A stretch of DNA of 64,000 nucleotides from Streptomyces rishiriensis (GCF_030815485.1 NZ_JAUSWV010000002.1:6696001-6760000), one strand, 5' to 3'. Positions 15,775 through 25,087 are shown, numbered from the stretch's first letter. Program-made: numbers and translations. Notes: generated by a model not told the origin, from the letters alone.

Positions 15775-17112
15775 GTGTCCGAGGCCGAACTGGTGCTGCG
15801 CTCGACGCGCGTCATCACTCCCGAAGGGTCACGGCCCGCCACGGTCGCGGTGGCCGCCGGAAAGATCACGGCGGTACTGCCGTACGACGCCCCTGTCCCC
15901 GAGGGGACCCGGCTGGAGGACTTCGGCGACGACGTCCTGCTGCCCGGCCTGGTCGACACTCATGTGCACGTCAATGATCCCGGCCGCACCCACTGGGAGG
16001 GTTTCTGGACCGCCACGCGCGCCGCGGCGGCCGGCGGCATCACCACCCTCGTCGACATGCCCCTCAACTCCCTCCCGCCGACCACCACGGTCGACCACCT
16101 CCGCGTCAAGCGGGAGGTCGCCGCGGACAAGGCGCACATCGACGTCGGCTTCTGGGGCGGCGCCCTGCCCGACAACGTCAAGGACCTGCGCCCGCTGCAC
16201 GAGTCCGGCGTCTTCGGCTTCAAGGCGTTCCTCTCCCCGTCGGGCGTGGACGAGTTCCCGCACCTCGACCAGGACCGGCTCGCCCGCTCCCTCGCCGAGA
16301 TCGCCGGATTCGACGGTCTGCTGATCGTGCACGCCGAGGATCCGCACCACCTCGACGCCGCCCCGCAGCGGGGCGGCCCCCGGTACGCCGACTTCCTGGC
16401 CAGCCGTCCGCGTGACGCCGAGGACACCGCCATCGCCCACCTCGTCGCGCAGGCGAAGCGCCTCCGGGCCCGCGTGCACGTACTGCACCTGTCCTCCAGC
16501 GACGCGCTGCCGCTGATCGCCGCCGCCAAGGCGGAGGGCGTCCGCGTCACGGCCGAGACGTGCCCGCACTACCTGACCCTGACCGCCGAGGAAGTCCCCG
16601 ACGGCGCCAGCGAGTTCAAGTGCTGCCCGCCCATCCGTGAGTCCGCCAACCAGGACCTGCTCTGGCAGGCCCTGGCGGACGGCACGATCGACTGTGTGGT
16701 CACCGACCACTCCCCTTCCACGGCCGACCTCAAGACCGACGACTTCGCGACGGCGTGGGGTGGCATCTCGGGTCTTCAGCTCAGCCTGGCGGCCGTGTGG
16801 ACGGAGGCCCGCCGGCGGGGTCACGGCCTGGAGGACGTCGTCCGGTGGATGTCCGCCCGTACGGCCGCCCTCGTGGGCCTCTCCCACAAGGGCGCGATCG
16901 AAGCGGGCCGGGACGCCGACTTCGCCGTCCTCGCCCCCGACGAGACCTTCACCGTCGACCCGGCGGCGCTCCAGCACCGCAACCGCGTCACGGCGTACGC
17001 CGGGAAGACCCTGTACGGCGTCGTCAGGTCCACCTGGCTGCGCGGTGAACGCATCGTCTCCGACGGCGAGTTCACCGAGCCGAAGGGCCGGCTCCTCACC
17101 CGCACCCCCTGA
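15775..17112 (+). CDS. allB: Allantoinase
   Basis: 445 residues from GTG at 15775 (AGAGAGGGGT upstream). Cyclic amidohydrolase that opens allantoin to allantoate in purine-ring catabolism. Binuclear-metal residues are visible: LVDTHVHVNDPG (~60-70), GFKAFLSPSG (~145, the carbamylated Lys), IVHAEDPHH (~180), HVLHLSSSDA (~240) and CVVTDHSPS (~310, catalytic Asp). Ends EPKGRLLTRTP, as usual for allantoinases. First gene of the catabolic operon; allantoicase follows after 82 bp. Expression predicted to be repressed by AllR through the boxes upstream. Confidence 0.95.
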   Translation: MSEAELVLRSTRVITPEGSRPATVAVAAGKITAVLPYDAPVPEGTRLEDFGDDVLLPGLVDTHVHVNDPGRTHWEGFWTATRAAAAGGITTLVDMPLNSLPPTTTVDHLRVKREVAADKAHIDVGFWGGALPDNVKDLRPLHESGVFGFKAFLSPSGVDEFPHLDQDRLARSLAEIAGFDGLLIVHAEDPHHLDAAPQRGGPRYADFLASRPRDAEDTAIAHLVAQAKRLRARVHVLHLSSSDALPLIAAAKAEGVRVTAETCPHYLTLTAEEVPDGASEFKCCPPIRESANQDLLWQALADGTIDCVVTDHSPSTADLKTDDFATAWGGISGLQLSLAAVWTEARRRGHGLEDVVRWMSARTAALVGLSHKGAIEAGRDADFAVLAPDETFTVDPAALQHRNRVTAYAGKTLYGVVRSTWLRGERIVSDGEFTEPKGRLLTRTP

Positions 17113-17194
17113 GCCGAGGGGCCCTTCGACCCGCGGCGTTCCTCTTCCACCCGCACCCGCACCGGCCGACTCCCGAAAGGCAGACCTGATCACC

Positions 17195-18310
17195 GTGACG
17201 GCGATAGAGAGCTTCACCGGCGACGCGAATCCCTACGGCGGCGGCGACCCGTACGCGGACTACCGCACCGCCGACTTCCCCTTCACCCGGTACGCCGACC
17301 TCGCCGACCGGCAGCTCGGAGCGGGAGTCATCGCCGCCAACGACGAGTTCTTCGCCCAGCGCGAGAACCTGCTGGTGCCCGGCCCCGCCGAGTTCGACCC
17401 GGAGCACTTCGGGCACAAGGGCAAGGTCATGGACGGCTGGGAGACCCGCCGCCGCCGCGGTGCCTCCGCCGACCACCCGTGGCCGACCGCCGAGGACCAC
17501 GACTGGGCGCTCGTCCGCCTCGGGGCGCCCGGCGTGATCCGGGGCATCGTCGTCGACACGGCGCACTTCCGCGGCAACTACCCGCAAGCGGTGTCGGTCG
17601 AGGGCGCCTCGGTGCCGGGCGCGCCGTCCGCCGAAGAGCTCCTCGGCGACCATGTGAAGTGGACGACGCTGGTCCCGCGCACACCGGTCGGCGGCCACGC
17701 CGCGAACGGCTTCGCCGTGTCGGTGGAGCAGCGCTTCACCCACCTGCGGCTCAACCAGCACCCCGACGGCGGCATCGCCCGCCTGCGCGTGCACGGAGAG
17801 GTCGTGCCCGATCCCGGCTGGCTGACGGCGCTCGGCACCTTCGACGTCGTCGCCCTGGAGAACGGCGGCCGCGCCGAGGACGCCTCCAACCTCTTCTACT
17901 CGCCCGCGAGCAACACCATCCAGCCGGGCCGCTCCCGCAAGATGGACGACGGCTGGGAGACCCGCCGCCGCCGCGACCGGGGCCACGACTGGATCCGCTA
18001 CCGCCTGGCGGCCCAGGCACGGATCCGGGCCCTGGAGATCGACACGGCCTACCTGAAGGGCAACAGCGCCGGCTGGGCGTCGGTGTCGGTCAAGGACGGC
18101 GAGAGCGGCGAGTGGGCGGAGATCCTCCCGCGCACCCGCCTCCAGCCCGACACCAATCACCGTTTCGTCCTGCCGGCCCCGGCGGTCGGCACACACGCGC
18201 GGGTGGACATCCATCCCGACGGCGGCATCTCCCGGCTGCGGCTGTTCGGCTCCCTCACGGAAGCGGGCGCGGCGGCGCTGACGGCCCGCCACCAGGAACT
18301 CGGCGGCTGA
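17195..18310 (+). CDS. alc: Allantoicase
   Basis: 371 residues from GTG at 17195 (MTAIESFTGDANPYGGGDPY). Hydrolyses allantoate to ureidoglycolate and urea; ureidoglycolate then yields glyoxylate, the malate synthase substrate. Two tandem allantoicase repeats are obvious: GHKGKVMDGWETRRRRG (~75) and RSRKMDDGWETRRRRDRGHD (~247), each followed by an RGIVVDTAHFRGNYP / RALEIDTAYLKGNSA strand and a HPDGGI(A/S)RLR motif. The AAAGG upstream is 14 bp from the start, rather far, but no better start exists. Co-directional with allantoinase. Confidence 0.95.
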   Translation: MTAIESFTGDANPYGGGDPYADYRTADFPFTRYADLADRQLGAGVIAANDEFFAQRENLLVPGPAEFDPEHFGHKGKVMDGWETRRRRGASADHPWPTAEDHDWALVRLGAPGVIRGIVVDTAHFRGNYPQAVSVEGASVPGAPSAEELLGDHVKWTTLVPRTPVGGHAANGFAVSVEQRFTHLRLNQHPDGGIARLRVHGEVVPDPGWLTALGTFDVVALENGGRAEDASNLFYSPASNTIQPGRSRKMDDGWETRRRRDRGHDWIRYRLAAQARIRALEIDTAYLKGNSAGWASVSVKDGESGEWAEILPRTRLQPDTNHRFVLPAPAVGTHARVDIHPDGGISRLRLFGSLTEAGAAALTARHQELGG

Positions 18311-18339
18311 CCCGACCACTCCACCGCGCACACCCCGGC

Positions 18340-18361
18340 CGGAGGAGGCGCGCCCCCTCCG
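18340..18361 (+). terminator. Hairpin after allantoicase
   Basis: CGGAGG and CCTCCG flank a self-complementary GGCGCGCC core, 30 bp after the allantoicase stop. No U-tract, as is normal in Streptomyces. Further complementary GGGCCCGGG blocks follow at once. Confidence 0.45.
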
Positions 18362-18365
18362 ACGA

Positions 18366-18940
18366 CCGAGCGCCGGGGTCCCGGGCCCGGGATTCCCGGC
18401 CCCCTGATCCCGGGCCCGGGCCCGAGCCGCATCCCGGATTCCGGGCCCTAGCTCGATCCTGAGGCGTCTCATGGGCCCGATCCCAGCGAGGCTGGATGTC
18501 GAGCGCGAGCCCGGGCCGGATTCCGGGCCCGGGCCAGATCCCGGGCCGGATTCCCAGCCCGGGCCGGCTTCTGGGCCGGACCCCAGCCCAACGCGATACG
18601 AGCGGGAGCTCGGGCCGGACCCTGAGCCCGAGCCGGCTCCCTGGTTGACGCCGGATCCTGAGCCCGGCCGGATCCCAGCCGGAGCCAGCTCCCCAGGCCG
18701 GGCCGGATTTAGAGCGCGAGCCTGAGCCCGGGCCGGATCCGAGCCCGGGCCGGATCCGAACCGGACCGCATCCCCAGCCGGAGCCAGCTCCCCGGCTGGA
18801 GCCAGCTCCCCGGTCGGAGCCAGCTCCCCGGTCGGAGCCAGCTCCCCGGTCGGAGCCAGCTCCCCGGTCGGAGCCAGCTCCCCGGCCCGAGCCGGGGCCA
18901 GGGCCGGGCCCGAGGCGGAGCCGGATTCCCGGCGCGGCCG
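18366..18940. repeat. GC-rich degenerate repeat spacer with 18-bp tandem array
   Basis: The 635 bp between allantoicase and the SDR gene contain no credible gene. They are built from degenerate ~16-18 bp units of the GAGCCCGGGCCGGATCC type, then at 18781-18888 six head-to-tail copies of an 18-bp unit close to GAGCCAGCTCCCCGGTCG (four central copies identical). 18 bp is a multiple of three, so frames read through the array as fake Gly-Glu-Leu-Ala-Pro-Thr/Ala repeats, which is why long open frames span it. Probably grown by replication slippage; a hot spot for length variation. Confidence 0.85.
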
Positions 18941-18945
18941 GGTTT

Positions 18946-19692
18946 CTACGCCGCGTGTCCGCCGTCCACGGCGAACTCGGCGCCCGTGACGTAGGCGGCG
19001 CCCGCCAGGTGCGCGACCGTCGCGGCCACCTCCTGCGCCGTGCCGAAGCGGCCCAGCGCCGTCATCGTCGCCTGACCGGCCGCGTACGGGCCGTCCGCCG
19101 GGTTCATGTCCGTGTCGATCGGGCCGGGGTGGACGAGGTTCGCGGTGATCCCGCGCGGGCCCAGCTCCCGGGCGAGGGCCTTGGTCAGACCGACCAGGGC
19201 CGACTTGCTCATCGCGTACAGGGTCCCGCCGGGGCCGGGCACCCGCTGGGTCATACACGTGCCGATCGTGATGATCCGTCCGCCGTCGGCCATCCGCCCG
19301 GCCGCCGCCTGCGAGGCCAGGAACACCCCGCGCACGTTCACGGCGAGCACCCGGTCCACGTCGGAGAGGCCGAGCCCCTCCAGGGGCCCGAGGACGCCGA
19401 CGCCCGCGTTGTTCACCAGCACGTCGAGGCCGCCCAGCGCCCGGACCGTACGGTCCACCGCCCCGGCCGCCTCCCCGGGGTCCGCCGAGTCCGCGCGCAG
19501 GGCCACCGCCCGCCGTCCCAGCGCCTCCACGGCCGCCACGACGTCCTGCGCCGCCTCCTTGCCGTTCTCGTAGGTCACCGCCACGTCCGCGCCCTCCCGG
19601 GCGAGCCGCAGCGCCGTGGCCGCTCCGATGCCGCGGCTGCCGCCGGTCACGAGGGCCACCTTGCCGTTCAGGGTTTCGTCGGTCGTTGTCAT
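18946..19692 (-). CDS. SDR-family NAD(P)-dependent oxidoreductase
   Basis: 248 residues from ATG at 19692. Classical short-chain dehydrogenase: cofactor loop TGGSRGIG (~16-23), NNAG (~94), catalytic YAMSK (Tyr159, Lys163), PGPIDTDMNP (~185) and a C-terminal GAAYVTGAEFAVDGGHA. The residue after IG in ITIGTCMTQ, where relatives usually have the active-site Ser, is Thr145, a conservative change that may alter rate. Family members reduce 3-oxoacyl or polyketide ketones and other carbonyls; the substrate here is not predictable. Its nearest relatives appear to be the actinobacterial SDRs with a DTDMNPADG motif. Stands alone between a repeat spacer and a divergent AIM24 gene. Confidence 0.9.
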   Translation of the reverse strand: MTTTDETLNGKVALVTGGSRGIGAATALRLAREGADVAVTYENGKEAAQDVVAAVEALGRRAVALRADSADPGEAAGAVDRTVRALGGLDVLVNNAGVGVLGPLEGLGLSDVDRVLAVNVRGVFLASQAAAGRMADGGRIITIGTCMTQRVPGPGGTLYAMSKSALVGLTKALARELGPRGITANLVHPGPIDTDMNPADGPYAAGQATMTALGRFGTAQEVAATVAHLAGAAYVTGAEFAVDGGHAA

Positions 19693-19849
19693 GGGTCCAT
19701 CCCAGCGGCCGGGGCCCGCGCACGCTGGCGGCGAACGGACGTCGAGATCGCCCGGTGGTGACAGCTCCGCGGGGGCCGGCCGGATCGCACGGATCATGCG
19801 GGCCGCAGAAAACCGGAACTCTTTCCTCCGCCTCCCGCGTTCTCCCTGT

Positions 19850-20671
19850 GTGACCCTTCAGCAAGAAATCGTCGGCAGCGCCATGCAGATGGCGGTCGTC
19901 CAGCTGTCTCCCGGCCAGACCGTGTACTGCGAGGCCGGGAAGTTCCTGTTCAAGACGGTCGACGTGACCATGGAGACCCGGCTGGGCGGCCCGTCCGGCG
20001 GCGACGGGCAACCACCGCAGGGCGGCCAGGCGGGTGGCGGCATGGGCGGCATGCTGCGCCAGGCCATGGGGACGGCCATGCAGGTCGGCCAGCGCGCCCT
20101 GGCGGGCGAGTCGCTGGCTTTCCAGTACTTCACCGCCCGGGGCGGCGAGGGCACGGTCGGCTTCGCGGGCGTGCTGCCCGGCGAGATGCGCGCCCTGGAG
20201 CTGGACGGCACGCGCGCGTGGTTCGCTGAGAAGGACGCTTTCGTGGCCGCCGAGTCCACCGTCGAGTTCGGCATCGCCTTCCAGGGCGGCCGCACCGGCA
20301 TGAAGGGCGGTGAGGGCTTCGTCCTGGAGAAGTTCACCGGCCGGGGGACGGTGATCATCGCGGGCGCCGGCAACTTCATCGACCTGGACCCGGCCGACTT
20401 CGGGGGCCGTATCGAGGTCGACACCGGGTGCGTGGTCGCCTTCGAGGAGGGCATCCGGTACGGCGTCCAGCGCGTCGGCGGTCTCAACCGCCAGGGGGTG
20501 ATGAACGCCGTGTTCGGCGGCGAGGGCCTGTCCCTGGCCACCCTGGAGGGCCGTGGCCGCGTCATCCTCCAGTCCCTCACCATCGAGAGCCTCGCCAACG
20601 CCCTGAGGAAGGCCCAGGGCGGCGACAAGCAGGGGCCGACCGGCGGACTGTTCTCGACGAACGCGGGCTGA
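19850..20671 (+). CDS. AIM24-family protein
   Basis: 273 residues from GTG at 19850 (MTLQQEIVGSAMQMAVVQL). Family features: LSPGQTVYCEAGKFLFK near the N-terminus, a Gly/Met/Gln-rich loop (GGMGGMLRQAMG), FTARGGEGTVGFAGVLPG, then the beta-strand run FVLEKFTGRGTVIIAGAGNF and VEEGIRYGVQRVGG-like segments. AIM24 (TIGR00266/DUF124) proteins are beta-sandwich proteins of unknown biochemical role in bacteria; the yeast member affects mitochondrial membrane organisation. No signal or membrane helix. The ribosome site is weak, so the start is the less certain part. A strong hairpin follows. Confidence 0.85.
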   Translation: MTLQQEIVGSAMQMAVVQLSPGQTVYCEAGKFLFKTVDVTMETRLGGPSGGDGQPPQGGQAGGGMGGMLRQAMGTAMQVGQRALAGESLAFQYFTARGGEGTVGFAGVLPGEMRALELDGTRAWFAEKDAFVAAESTVEFGIAFQGGRTGMKGGEGFVLEKFTGRGTVIIAGAGNFIDLDPADFGGRIEVDTGCVVAFEEGIRYGVQRVGGLNRQGVMNAVFGGEGLSLATLEGRGRVILQSLTIESLANALRKAQGGDKQGPTGGLFSTNAG

Positions 20672-20791
20672 GCCGGCGGGTGGCGGGTGCCGGGTGGCGG
20701 GTGCGATGCGCACGGCGTACGCCCGCGTACGCCCCGGCACGCCTGCGGCAGCCGGCCGGGCCGCCCCTGCGGGCGTCCGCGTCCGGACGTG

Positions 20792-20835
20792 CCTCGCCCC
20801 GCGGCCTGGAGACGTGGGGGGTCCGCGGGGCGAGG
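20792..20835. terminator. Bidirectional terminator between AIM24 and RNase genes
   Basis: Perfect 13-bp inverted repeat CCTCGCCCCGCGG / CCGCGGGGCGAGG with an 18-nt loop, in the gap between two convergent genes. GC-only stem without U-tract, as expected in this genus. Confidence 0.75.
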
Positions 20836-20866
20836 GTCTGTGGATCGGACGGGCGGACGGCGCGGG

Positions 20867-21253
20867 TCAGCAGCCGTAGTTGATCAGGTTGAAAGTGACG
20901 TAGTGGTCCGCGGTGTAGTAGTCCTCGGCGGACTTCTTCCCGGTCACGATGCGGCGCGCTCCGCGCGTCGAGGAGCCCGGGGTCTTCACCGTGTACTCGT
21001 GGTAGTAGCCGGACGTCTGGCCGGGCAGGACGCCTTCCCGGTTCTGGAAGACGGCCCCGTCCTGCGAATAGGGGAACGGCCCTCCCGCGTCGATCAGGTC
21101 GAGCGTGTCGTACGCCTGGGAGGGCAGCTTGGTGTAGCAGACGCTGCCGACGGCGGCGTGTGCCGTGGTGGCGGAGACGGAGCCGCCGACGAGGAGGGCG
21201 GACAGGACGGCCGCCGAGGTGACAGTACGAGTGATCCGTGGGGGGAATCGCAT
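20867..21253 (-). CDS. Secreted guanyl-specific ribonuclease (RNase Sa family)
   Basis: 128-residue precursor: signal peptide to about ATTAHA (residue 33), then a ~95-residue mature enzyme of RNase Sa/T1 (N1/T1) type. It cleaves RNA after guanosine. Catalytic residues by alignment to RNase Sa: Glu86 (YYHEYTV), Arg97 and Arg101 (TRGARRI), His117 (ADHY). The single disulfide Cys39-Cys128 and the guanine-binding segment FQNREG (~69-74) are preserved. No barstar-like inhibitor gene is next to it. Extracellular, nutrient-scavenging or defensive role. Confidence 0.95.
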   Translation of the reverse strand: MRFPPRITRTVTSAAVLSALLVGGSVSATTAHAAVGSVCYTKLPSQAYDTLDLIDAGGPFPYSQDGAVFQNREGVLPGQTSGYYHEYTVKTPGSSTRGARRIVTGKKSAEDYYTADHYVTFNLINYGC

Positions 21254-21362
21254 GGCTCATGATGACGCGCGTAGACAGTGTCATGTCAATGACAAGGAAC
21301 GGGAATTTGCCTTCGGGCCCGAGAAGTTTTCATGGCGTTAACCGGAGTCCGGCCTCCTCCGC

Positions 21363-21563
21363 TCAGCCCGCTCTCCGGCCCCCCGCGGCGGCGAACAGGG
21401 CGAACGCCAGCACGATCAGCGCGACGCTCGCGTACACCTCGTAACCGTCGAGCAGGCCGAGGCGCTGCACGAGACCGACGTGCCGACGGGTGAACTCGTG
21501 CAGGAGGCCCAGGACCCCCTGCACCAGCGCGACGAAACCGAGCAGTCCCAGCAGTTCCCTCAT
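21363..21563 (-). CDS. Small membrane protein with two helices
   Basis: 66 residues from ATG at 21563: MRELLGLLGFVALVQGVLGL, a polar loop with HEFTRRHVGLVQRLGLLDG, then YASVALIVLAFALFAAAG and basic end GRRAG. Two membrane segments with a short loop between; likely both termini cytoplasmic. No family recognised. Divergent from the sensor kinase gene ~200 bp away. Codon use is normal for the genome, so it is probably real. Confidence 0.65.
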   Translation of the reverse strand: MRELLGLLGFVALVQGVLGLLHEFTRRHVGLVQRLGLLDGYEVYASVALIVLAFALFAAAGGRRAG

Positions 21564-21764
21564 GGATCCGACTCTCGTTCCGCGGCTCCCCGGCGGTCCA
21601 CCGGCCGCCCGGCGGGACCGGTGCGTCGGAAGTCTGCGAAGCGGCGGTCCGCCGGGCCGAAAGGAGACGGACGCCACGACTCGGGTCGGCCGTTCCCCGC
21701 CCTCGGTAGGGGATGGCTGCCACGGAGAGGTCGCACGGCCCCGCGCTGCGTAGATTGGCCGACC

Positions 21765-23027
21765 ATGAGGGCGGACGACGGCACGCCACGGGCGGCACCA
21801 GGGTTCACGGGCCGACGATGGCTGCTGCCGTCGGCCGTGGTGGCGGAACTCGACCCGGACGCCGGGATCCCCGGCCGGCGGCACCGGCGCACCGTCCGCG
21901 ACTGGACCGTCGACTTCCTCTGCTTCCTCGTGGCCGTGGCCGTCGGCCTGGCGGTCGCGGACTCCTTCCCCGGCGAACCCGGCCTTCCCGAGGTGGTCGC
22001 CGCGGCCGACCAGCTCCTGGGCGCCCTCGCCTGCGCGGCGGTGTGGCTGCGCCGCCGGTGGCCCCTCGGCCTGGCGATCGCGATGGTCCCCCTCGGCTTC
22101 CTGGCGACCACCTCGGCCGGCGCCTGCACGGTCGCCCTCTTCACCCTCGCCGTCCACCGGCCGTTCCGGTACGTGGCCTGGGTGGGCGGCGCCCAGGTGG
22201 CCCTCATCCCGCTGCTGGCCCGGGCCCGGCCCGATCCGACGCTGGCCTACGGACCGTCGGTGGCGTGGAGCGTGCTGTTCACCGTCACGGCCATCGGCTG
22301 GGGCATGTTCGTCCGGTCCAAGCGGCAGCTGATGCTGAGCCTGCGCGACCGCGCCCGGCGCGCCGAGACGGAGGCCCGGCTGCGCGCCGAGCAGGCGCAG
22401 CGGCTGGCCCGCGAGGCCATCGCCCGGGAGATGCACGACGTGCTCGCGCACCGGCTGACCCTGCTCAGCGTGCACGCGGGCGCGCTGGAGTTCCGTCCGG
22501 ACGCGCCCCGCGAGGACATCGCGCGGGCGGCCGGCGTCATCCGCGAGAGCGCCCACGAGGCCCTCCAGGACCTACGGGAGATCATCGGTGTCCTGCGGGC
22601 CGGCGAACCCGACGACGCGGGCCGCCCCCAGCCGACGCTGGCCGCGCTGGACACGCTGGTCGCCGAGTCCCGCGAGACCGGCATGAAGGTCACCCCGGAC
22701 CAGTGCGTCACCGACGCCGCGACCGTCCCAGCCGCCGTCGGCCGCACCGCCTACCGCATCGTCCAGGAGTGCCTCACCAACGCCCGAAAGCATGCCCCGG
22801 GCGCGGAGATCGAGGTCACCGTCACCGGCGGTCCCAGCGAAGGGCTCGACGTGAGCGTGCGCAACGCGGCGCCCGAGGGCGACGTACCGCCCGTCCCCGG
22901 TTCCGGCCAGGGACTGATCGGCCTGGCCGAACGGGCCACCCTGACCGGAGGGAGACTGGAGCACGGGACGTGGGGCGACGGGGGATTCGAGGTACGGGCG
23001 TGGCTGCCGTGGCCGGCGACGCCCTGA
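21765..23027 (+). CDS. Sensor histidine kinase (NarL-partner, HisKA_3 type)
   Basis: 420 residues from ATG at 21765. Four to five membrane helices (~48-180) without a large extracellular domain, a coiled linker (LSLRDRARRAETEARLRAEQ), the dimerisation/phospho-acceptor box AREMHDVLAHRLTLLSVHAG with His224, and a HATPase domain with the N-box VQECLTNARKHAPG and G-box GSGQGLIGLAER. These kinases sense membrane or cell-envelope conditions and phosphorylate a NarL-type regulator; the regulator gene follows 83 bp downstream. The stimulus cannot be inferred. Confidence 0.93.
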   Translation: MRADDGTPRAAPGFTGRRWLLPSAVVAELDPDAGIPGRRHRRTVRDWTVDFLCFLVAVAVGLAVADSFPGEPGLPEVVAAADQLLGALACAAVWLRRRWPLGLAIAMVPLGFLATTSAGACTVALFTLAVHRPFRYVAWVGGAQVALIPLLARARPDPTLAYGPSVAWSVLFTVTAIGWGMFVRSKRQLMLSLRDRARRAETEARLRAEQAQRLAREAIAREMHDVLAHRLTLLSVHAGALEFRPDAPREDIARAAGVIRESAHEALQDLREIIGVLRAGEPDDAGRPQPTLAALDTLVAESRETGMKVTPDQCVTDAATVPAAVGRTAYRIVQECLTNARKHAPGAEIEVTVTGGPSEGLDVSVRNAAPEGDVPPVPGSGQGLIGLAERATLTGGRLEHGTWGDGGFEVRAWLPWPATP

Positions 23028-23110
23028 CGGGCCGGGTCCGACCGGCCCCGCCCGGTCCGTTCGTCGCGAACCGCCGACTCGCCCGCCCGCAAGCGTGGTT
23101 ACGTGAACCC

Positions 23111-23791
23111 ATGACTGCGATCAGACTCCTCCTCGTCGACGACGATCCCCTCGTGCGGGCCGGTCTGGCTCTCATGATGGGGGGCGCCGACGACATCGAG
23201 ATCGTCGGCGAGGCCGCCGACGGGAGCGAGGTCGAGGGGCTCGTGGAGCGCACCCGCCCCGACGTGGTCCTGATGGACATCCGGATGCCGGCCATGGACG
23301 GGATCACGGCCACGGAACGCCTGCGCGGACGCGAGGACGCCCCGCAGGTCGTGGTGCTCACCACCTTCCACGCCGACGAACAGGTGCTGCGCGCACTGCG
23401 CGCGGGTGCCGCAGGGTTCGTCCTCAAGGACACCCCGCCCGCCCGGATCCTCGACGCCGTGCGCCGGGTGGCGGCCGGTGACCCCGTCCTGTCGCCCACG
23501 GTCACCCGGCAGCTGATGGACCACGCGGCGGGTACCGCGGCCGACACGGGGCGCGCGCACGCGCGCGTACGGCTCGCGGCCCTCGGCGAGCGGGAGCGCG
23601 AGGTGGCCGTCGCGGTCGGCCGGGGGCTGTCCAACGCGGACATCGCCGCGGAACTGTTCATGAGCGTCGCCACCGTCAAGGCCCACGTCTCCCGGGTCCT
23701 GGCCAAGCTCGGCCTCAACAACAGGGTGCAGGTCGCCCTGCTCGCCCATGACGCGGGTCTCCTGGAAGAGGGGGCGGACGGCCCCGGGTGA
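23111..23791 (+). CDS. NarL/LuxR-type response regulator
   Basis: 226 residues from ATG at 23111. Receiver domain with acidic pocket LLVDDDPLV, phospho-acceptor Asp56 (VVLMDIRMPAMDG), Thr in VVLTTFHAD and Lys in GFVLKDTPP; then a LuxR helix-turn-helix at ~150-215 (LGEREREVAVAVGRGLSNAD, SVATVKAHVSRVLAKLGLNN). Cognate partner of the kinase just upstream. Target genes unknown; the next gene on the same strand is a P450 after 100 bp. Confidence 0.93.
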   Translation: MTAIRLLLVDDDPLVRAGLALMMGGADDIEIVGEAADGSEVEGLVERTRPDVVLMDIRMPAMDGITATERLRGREDAPQVVVLTTFHADEQVLRALRAGAAGFVLKDTPPARILDAVRRVAAGDPVLSPTVTRQLMDHAAGTAADTGRAHARVRLAALGEREREVAVAVGRGLSNADIAAELFMSVATVKAHVSRVLAKLGLNNRVQVALLAHDAGLLEEGADGPG

Positions 23792-23891
23792 CGAGCCGCG
23801 AATCCGGCGGCACGGCGGGCACCGGGCGGGCGTCCCGCTCGTTGGAGTCGTGACGGGAGGGCTCGTCGAAGTCATGACGGCAGGGGGGGAC

Positions 23892-25076
23892 ATGACCGAG
23901 GTGATCGACCTGGGCACGTTCGGCGACGGCTTCCGGAGGAACCCGCATCCGGTGTACGCGCGACTGCGCGAGCGCGGCCCGGTGCACCGGGTGCGGTTGC
24001 CCGCGCCCGACGCTCACCATGTGACCTGGCTCGTCGTGGGGCACGAGGAGGCGCGCGCGGCGCTCGCCGACCCCCGGCTGGCCAAGGACTCCGAACGGAT
24101 CGGCGTCACGTTCCTCGACGAGCAGCTGATCGGCAAGCACCTGCTGACCGCGGATCCGCCGCGCCACACCCGGCTGCGCGCGCTGGTCTCCCGCGCGTTC
24201 ACCGCGCGCCGCGTGGAGGAACTGCGGCCGAGGATCGAGCGGATCACCGACGACATGCTCGACGCGATGCTGCCGCACGGCCGCGCCGACCTCGTGCAGT
24301 CGCTCGCCTACCCGCTGCCCCTGACGGTCATCTGCGAGCTCCTGGGCGTCCCCGAGGCGGACCGCACGGCGTTCCGGAAGCTGTCCGGCGAGGCCGTCGC
24401 GCCCACCAGCTCGCAGTCCGAGTACGACGCGTTCGTACGGCTCGCCGGGTACCTCACCGAGCTGATCGAGGACAAGCGGTGCGCCGGACCGAGCGGCGAC
24501 CTGCTGGACGACCTGATCCGCACCACCGCGCAGGACGGCGACCGGCTCTCGCCCGGCGAACTGCGCGGCATGGCGTTCATCCTCCTCGTCGCCGGACACG
24601 AGACCACCGTCAACCTGATCACCAATGCCGTACACGCCCTGCTCACCCACCCCGACCAGCTGGCCGCCCTGCGCGCCGACCCGGCCTTGCTCGACGGTGC
24701 CGTGGAGGAGGCGCTGCGCTACGAGGGGCCGGTGGAGAACGCCACGTTCCGGTTCGCCGCCGAACCGCTGGAGATCGCCGGCACGTCCGTCGCCCCGGGC
24801 GAGGCGGTGATGATCGGCCTGACCGCGGCCGACCGCGACCCGGTCCGCTATCCGGCCCCCGACGGCTTCGACATCCGCCGGGACAGCAGGGGCCACCTGG
24901 CCTTCGGGCACGGCGTCCACTACTGCCTGGGAGCCCCGCTGGCCCGCCTGGAGGCCCGCACGGCCCTGCGGTCCCTGCTCGACCGCACACCCGCCCTGGC
25001 CCTCGACGGCCCACCCGGCGACTGGCTCCCCGGCCCTCTGATGCGCGGGATGCGCAGCCTCCCGGTGCGCTGGTAG
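23892..25076 (+). CDS. Cytochrome P450 (soluble, CYP105/107-like)
   Basis: 394 residues from ATG at 23892, directly after an AGGGGGGGA ribosome site; an in-frame ATG 18 bp upstream is possible. Haem ligand Cys345 in FGHGVHYCLGAPLARLE, I-helix oxygen motif LLVAGHETTVN (~235), ExxR in VEEALRYEGPVENATFRF (~275-290), and substrate-side RFAAEPLEIAG. Monooxygenase needing ferredoxin and reductase, none of which is adjacent. Typical of actinomycete hydroxylases of secondary metabolites or xenobiotics; no biosynthetic cluster surrounds it, so the substrate is open. Confidence 0.93.
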   Translation: MTEVIDLGTFGDGFRRNPHPVYARLRERGPVHRVRLPAPDAHHVTWLVVGHEEARAALADPRLAKDSERIGVTFLDEQLIGKHLLTADPPRHTRLRALVSRAFTARRVEELRPRIERITDDMLDAMLPHGRADLVQSLAYPLPLTVICELLGVPEADRTAFRKLSGEAVAPTSSQSEYDAFVRLAGYLTELIEDKRCAGPSGDLLDDLIRTTAQDGDRLSPGELRGMAFILLVAGHETTVNLITNAVHALLTHPDQLAALRADPALLDGAVEEALRYEGPVENATFRFAAEPLEIAGTSVAPGEAVMIGLTAADRDPVRYPAPDGFDIRRDSRGHLAFGHGVHYCLGAPLARLEARTALRSLLDRTPALALDGPPGDWLPGPLMRGMRSLPVRW

Positions 25077-25087
25077 TACGGCGACCG

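Noticed and set aside
17096..20740. A 1214-codon open frame on the minus strand
   Set aside because: It runs antisense through allantoicase, the repeat spacer and AIM24; it is open only because GC-rich codons and an 18-bp repeat avoid stops. No domain, no start signal.
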